Origin: an uncultured Gammaproteobacteria bacterium
GTDB lineage: Bacteria > Pseudomonadota > Gammaproteobacteria > GCA-002705445 > GCA-002716945
Length of the DNA stretch: 35,214 bases
Reading direction: 5' to 3'
NCBI GenBank assembly: GCA_913045115.1
Contig: CAJWPJ010000008.1
Location: 1 to 35,214 of the forward strand
The notes under the pieces are model-generated. The model made no database searches, was not told the origin of the DNA, and worked only from the letters and a program-made list of their open reading frames with translations. Of this stretch, positions 32,995 through 35,214 are shown piece after piece. Made by a program: the position numbers and the translations under genes. Positions within the stretch are counted from its first letter, which is position 1, and every line of letters begins with the position of its first letter.

Positions 32995-34403
32995 ATTTTG
33001 AAATACTAAACATGGAGGTTGTAAGATCGCTTTATATTGTTTCTGCTGTTTTGTTTATTCTAACTCTAGGCGGGCTCAGTAACCAAGAAACATCAAGGAA
33101 AGGTAATCTTTATGGAATAAGCGCTATGCTTATCGCAGTTATAGCTACACTTCTAGGCCCACAGGTGTCTAGCAATTATGGACTCTTGATTATCTTAATA
33201 TTGCTTGGTGGCTCCATAGGTCTAATACTGTCTAAAAAAGTTCAAATGACAGAAATGCCAGAATTAGTTGCTATATTGCACAGCTTAGTTGGTATGGCTG
33301 CAGTATTAGTCGGCCTTGTAAACTTCATTAACCCTACTCAAGAATATCTAGGTATTGAAAAGACAATTCATTCGATAGAGATTTATATTGGAATATTTAT
33401 AGGTATGGTCACATTTTCTGGTTCAATTATTGCTTTTGGTAAACTTAGCGGCAAACTCTCTGGCAATCCACTGATGTTGCCTGCAAAACACTATCTAAAT
33501 CTAATCATGATAATTGCTATAATCTTCTTTGGACATAACTTTGTAACTTCTGGAACTATAGATAGTGCTCTTGTTCCACTTGCTATAATGTTAACTATAT
33601 CTTTCTTTTTTGGTATTCATTTAGTTGCATCTATTGGGGGTGCAGACATGCCGGTGGTGGTGTCAATGTTAAATTCCTACTCAGGATGGGCAGCATCTGC
33701 TACAGGTTTTATGCTTAGCAATGATCTATTAATTGTTGTTGGAGCACTTGTTGGAAGTAGTGGAGCAATTTTAAGCTATATAATGTGTCGAGCAATGAAT
33801 CGAAGTTTCATATCAGTCATTGCTGGTGGTTTTGGAACTGAGTCCTCATCAGCAGCAACCGCAAGTACTGACCAGGGTGAAGTACAAGCAATTGATATTG
33901 ATGAATTTAAAAATATGATTACATCATCAAAAAAAATCGCAATTATACCTGGTTATGGTATGGCTGTAGCGCAAGCCCAGTTTGTAGTCAATGAAATTAT
34001 AAATATTCTTAAAACGAAAGATATAGAAGTTATATTCGTCATACATCCAGTTGCTGGAAGGATGCCTGGTCACATGAATGTTCTTCTCGCAGAAGCACAA
34101 ATTCCTTATGATATTGTTTATGAAATGGAAGAGGTTAATGACGATTTTGGTAATATTGACTTATCAATAGTTATTGGCGCTAACGACATAGTAAATCCAT
34201 CAGCTTTAGAGGACCCAAATAGCCCAATTGCTGGAATGCCGGTTATAGAATGCTGGAGAGGGACATACACTGTTGTAATGAAAAGAGGAATGTCTACTGG
34301 TTATGCTGGGGTAGAGAACCCGCTCTTCTTCAAAGATAACACTAGAATGCTCTTTGGTGATGCAAAAGAATCTTTATCACAAGTCTTAACACTAAATAAC
34401 TAG
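32991..34403 (+). CDS. pntB: NAD(P) transhydrogenase subunit beta
   Basis: Second subunit of the transhydrogenase, with eight or nine membrane segments over about residues 1-265 and the NADP(H)-binding domain III behind (about 290-470). Membrane motifs include [16 protein letters not shown] (here LTLGGLSNQ), [15 protein letters not shown] with the proton-path histidine, and [14 protein letters not shown]. Domain III shows [45 protein letters not shown] and [10 protein letters not shown]. The 470 residues compare with 462 in E. coli. It overlaps pntA, and the two subunits are made together. Confidence 0.97.
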   Translation: MNFEILNMEVVRSLYIVSAVLFILTLGGLSNQETSRKGNLYGISAMLIAVIATLLGPQVSSNYGLLIILILLGGSIGLILSKKVQMTEMPELVAILHSLVGMAAVLVGLVNFINPTQEYLGIEKTIHSIEIYIGIFIGMVTFSGSIIAFGKLSGKLSGNPLMLPAKHYLNLIMIIAIIFFGHNFVTSGTIDSALVPLAIMLTISFFFGIHLVASIGGADMPVVVSMLNSYSGWAASATGFMLSNDLLIVVGALVGSSGAILSYIMCRAMNRSFISVIAGGFGTESSSAATASTDQGEVQAIDIDEFKNMITSSKKIAIIPGYGMAVAQAQFVVNEIINILKTKDIEVIFVIHPVAGRMPGHMNVLLAEAQIPYDIVYEMEEVNDDFGNIDLSIVIGANDIVNPSALEDPNSPIAGMPVIECWRGTYTVVMKRGMSTGYAGVENPLFFKDNTRMLFGDAKESLSQVLTLNN

Positions 34404-34512
34404 TCTTTTGAATAATTATTACAAGATTATGAATTCCATTGTTTTCGCTATAGTACTCATTTACTTCTTAGTGGGAGTAAAGTGTGGCTTTGTATCATGG
34501 AGTTGTTAGGGT

Positions 34513-34815
34513 TTATAAAACAACATTGAAACCCTCAAAAACAGGATGACCAATATAAATATCTTTATGTTGACCAGCATTCTTATGAGCTAATTTAAAA
34601 GCTTCCGATTTAGTCCAATTAAGGAAGTCCTCTTGAGTATTCCATGTACTATGGGAAGCATATAACGTACACTCATCATCCTGTTCACCCTTTACTAAAT
34701 TAAAATTAATAAAACCAGGCACATTCTCTAAGTGTGTATCTCTATTTTTCCAAATACTCTCGAATTCATTCTCTCTACCAAGGACAATCCTAAATCTATT
34801 CATTGCTATATACAT
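34513..34815 (-). CDS. ABM-domain monooxygenase (HmoA/IsdG-like)
   Basis: A 100-residue ferredoxin-like alpha+beta-barrel protein. MYIAMNRFRIVLGRENEFES gives strand one with Asn6, then IWKNRDTHLENVPGFINF, LYASHSTWNTQEDFLNWTKS and FKLAHKNAG. Heme-degrading monooxygenases of the IsdG/HmoA class share the N-terminal Asn, the central Trp and a histidine pattern like this, and this subfamily (GHPVFEGF end) is usually annotated as antibiotic biosynthesis monooxygenase. A heme-iron role is suggested, not shown. It sits between pntB (convergent, 109 bases with only weak hairpins such as TTTACT/AGTAAA) and the DUF6787 gene, which lies 16 bases upstream. Confidence 0.83.
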   Translation of the reverse strand: MYIAMNRFRIVLGRENEFESIWKNRDTHLENVPGFINFNLVKGEQDDECTLYASHSTWNTQEDFLNWTKSEAFKLAHKNAGQHKDIYIGHPVFEGFNVVL

Positions 34816-34831
34816 ATTTTAAAACTCCTAA

Positions 34832-35122
34832 TCATGAATAACGCTGACCACTTTTTTTATTGAATTTAAATCTTGAGATTATTTTTTTTTCCATTTCCCA
34901 AAAATATTTAAACTCACCAAATAAACTACCAATTATGATTAATAAAACTTGATAAACTAAAAGAACAAATATTATTGATAATATAATGTTTTCTATATTT
35001 AAAAATTCAGAGATATACTGTGAAACAACTAATGACAGAGATCCAGTAATTCCAAATACTGTAAAAACAACTACAAGTTGATATGTCGAGGTCACTTTAA
35101 ATAAATTCTTTAGTTTATCCAT
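34832..35122 (-). CDS. DUF6787-family two-helix membrane protein
   Basis: A 96-residue membrane protein using ATG 35122 (MDKLKNLF), or 99 with ATG 35131. It has two membrane segments: YQLVVVFTVFGITGSLSLVV with the family pattern F-x-I-T-G-S-x-S-L-x-V-S, and SIIFVLLVYQVLLIIIGSLF. The ending GEFKYFWEMEKKIISRFK matches the DUF6787 hallmark G-x-F-K-x-FW-x-x-E-K-K. The family is best known from Bacteroidota; function unknown. There is no ribosome site. A TATAAT lies 8 bases before ATG 35131 on this strand, so the mRNA could be nearly leaderless. Confidence 0.75.
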   Translation of the reverse strand: MDKLKNLFKVTSTYQLVVVFTVFGITGSLSLVVSQYISEFLNIENIILSIIFVLLVYQVLLIIIGSLFGEFKYFWEMEKKIISRFKFNKKSGQRYS

Positions 35123-35139
35123 AAACAACATAACGAGTA

Positions 35140-35145
35140 ATTATA
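35140..35145 (-). promoter_or_regulatory. Candidate -10 element of the DUF6787 gene
   Basis: ATTATA on the plus strand reads TATAAT on minus, just upstream of the DUF6787 start. Transcription would begin near 35132-35134, on top of or a few bases before ATG 35131. The -35 position would fall inside the 3' end of the tmRNA gene and has no match. Confidence 0.3.
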
Positions 35146-35158
35146 GCATATCTGCTAT
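35143..35158 (-). terminator. Short hairpin just behind tmRNA
   Basis: ATAGCA, a four-base loop and TGCTAT form a perfect 6-base stem, ending two bases from the tmRNA discriminator base. On the minus strand it follows the RNA directly, so it could help end transcription or guide 3' trimming. It lacks a T-run, so it is a weak terminator at best. Confidence 0.35.
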
Positions 35159-35159
35159 G

Positions 35160-35214
35160 TGGAGGCGGGGGGAATCGAACCCCCGTCCGAGAGCACTCGG
35201 CCATTGGTACTACA
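35160..35214 (-). ncRNA. ssrA: tmRNA (transfer-messenger RNA), 3' end only
   Basis: Minus-strand sequence starts TGTAGTACCAATGGCCGAG and continues to CTCTCGGACGGGGG-TTCGATT-CCCCC-CGCCTCCA. This has the T-arm (five G-C pairs around TTCGATT) and acceptor strand of a tRNA-like end. TGTAGTACC followed by a stem leading into TCGGACG is the tmRNA 3' domain as in E. coli ssrA, whereas a tRNA would show an anticodon stem here. tmRNA rescues stalled ribosomes with SmpB. The gene continues beyond the right edge, so the tag-encoding part is not visible. After the discriminator A the genome reads CAT, so the CCA end is not encoded and must be added. Confidence 0.9.

Noticed and set aside
34429-34509. 26-codon hydrophobic ORF between pntB and the ABM gene
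   Set aside because: Very short, no ribosome site, and its hydrophobicity is expected by chance in T-rich sequence; I could not support it as a gene.
35160-35214. 3' end of a tRNA on the minus strand
   Set aside because: The T-arm and acceptor are tRNA-like, but the sequence before them (TGTAGTACC and a following stem) matches the tmRNA 3' domain, not an anticodon arm.

Overview
The window looks like a piece of the core chromosome of a streamlined, AT-rich gammaproteobacterium. Evidence for this is the gammaproteobacterial gene order rplT-pheS-pheT-ihfA-merR, prfB next to lysS, mnmA next to hflD (HflD is essentially a gammaproteobacterial protein), and pntAB. Intergenic gaps are tiny, start and stop codons often overlap, and G+C is low. 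A free-living marine lineage of the SAR86 kind would fit, but that assignment is inference from composition and gene content only. I see no prophage, insertion sequence, CRISPR array, rRNA or complete tRNA, and no gene-free stretch longer than 300 bases.

Layout. (1) 1-6909, plus strand: the end of rplT, then pheS, pheT, ihfA, a MerR regulator, a PD-(D/E)XK nuclease, prfB and lysS. All are overlapping or nearly abutting, so probably one long translation-related transcript. prfB contains a programmed +1 frameshift, and pheT lacks its tRNA-binding OB domain. (2) 6906-8484, minus: purB and a small unknown gene. (3) 8549-11591, plus: fumC followed by a three-gene membrane module consisting of a MotA/TolQ/ExbB-like channel, an ExbD-like anchor with an unusual periplasmic domain, and a small membrane protein. 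(4) 11655-18883: central carbon genes acnA, aceA and icd on plus, with hflD, mnmA and infA on minus. (5) 18936-20595: a DUF1249 gene, a cysteine-free IscR-like regulator, iscU without iscS, and a YgaP-type membrane protein. (6) 20635-24869: DNA glycosylase, epimerase, mtnP, a cold-shock gene followed by a stand-alone sigma-70 region 1.1-like protein and a HAD phosphatase, then a bacterioferritin-like protein and a 44-residue membrane peptide. (7) 24872-29706: a surface-glycan block with a 2OG-Fe(II) oxygenase, two glycosyltransferases, glf and galE. (8) 29718-34403: a DUF457 membrane hydrolase, a 47-codon ORF, a VOC protein and pntAB. (9) 34513-35214, minus: an ABM-type monooxygenase, a DUF6787 membrane protein and the 3' end of tmRNA.

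How the genes work together. acnA, icd, fumC and aceA supply TCA and glyoxylate-shunt steps, and pntAB can interconvert NADH and NADPH. Isocitrate lyase lies directly upstream of isocitrate dehydrogenase, and the Icd serine used for control at this branch point in enterics is conserved. galE and glf give UDP-galactose and then UDP-galactofuranose for the neighbouring glycosyltransferases. IscU and the aconitase are natural client and supplier for Fe-S chemistry. The most unusual items are the ExbB/ExbD-like module behind fumC, the stand-alone sigma 1.1-like protein, the cysteine-free IscR next to a reduced isc locus, the GTT variant of the RF2 frameshift site, and the shortened PheT.
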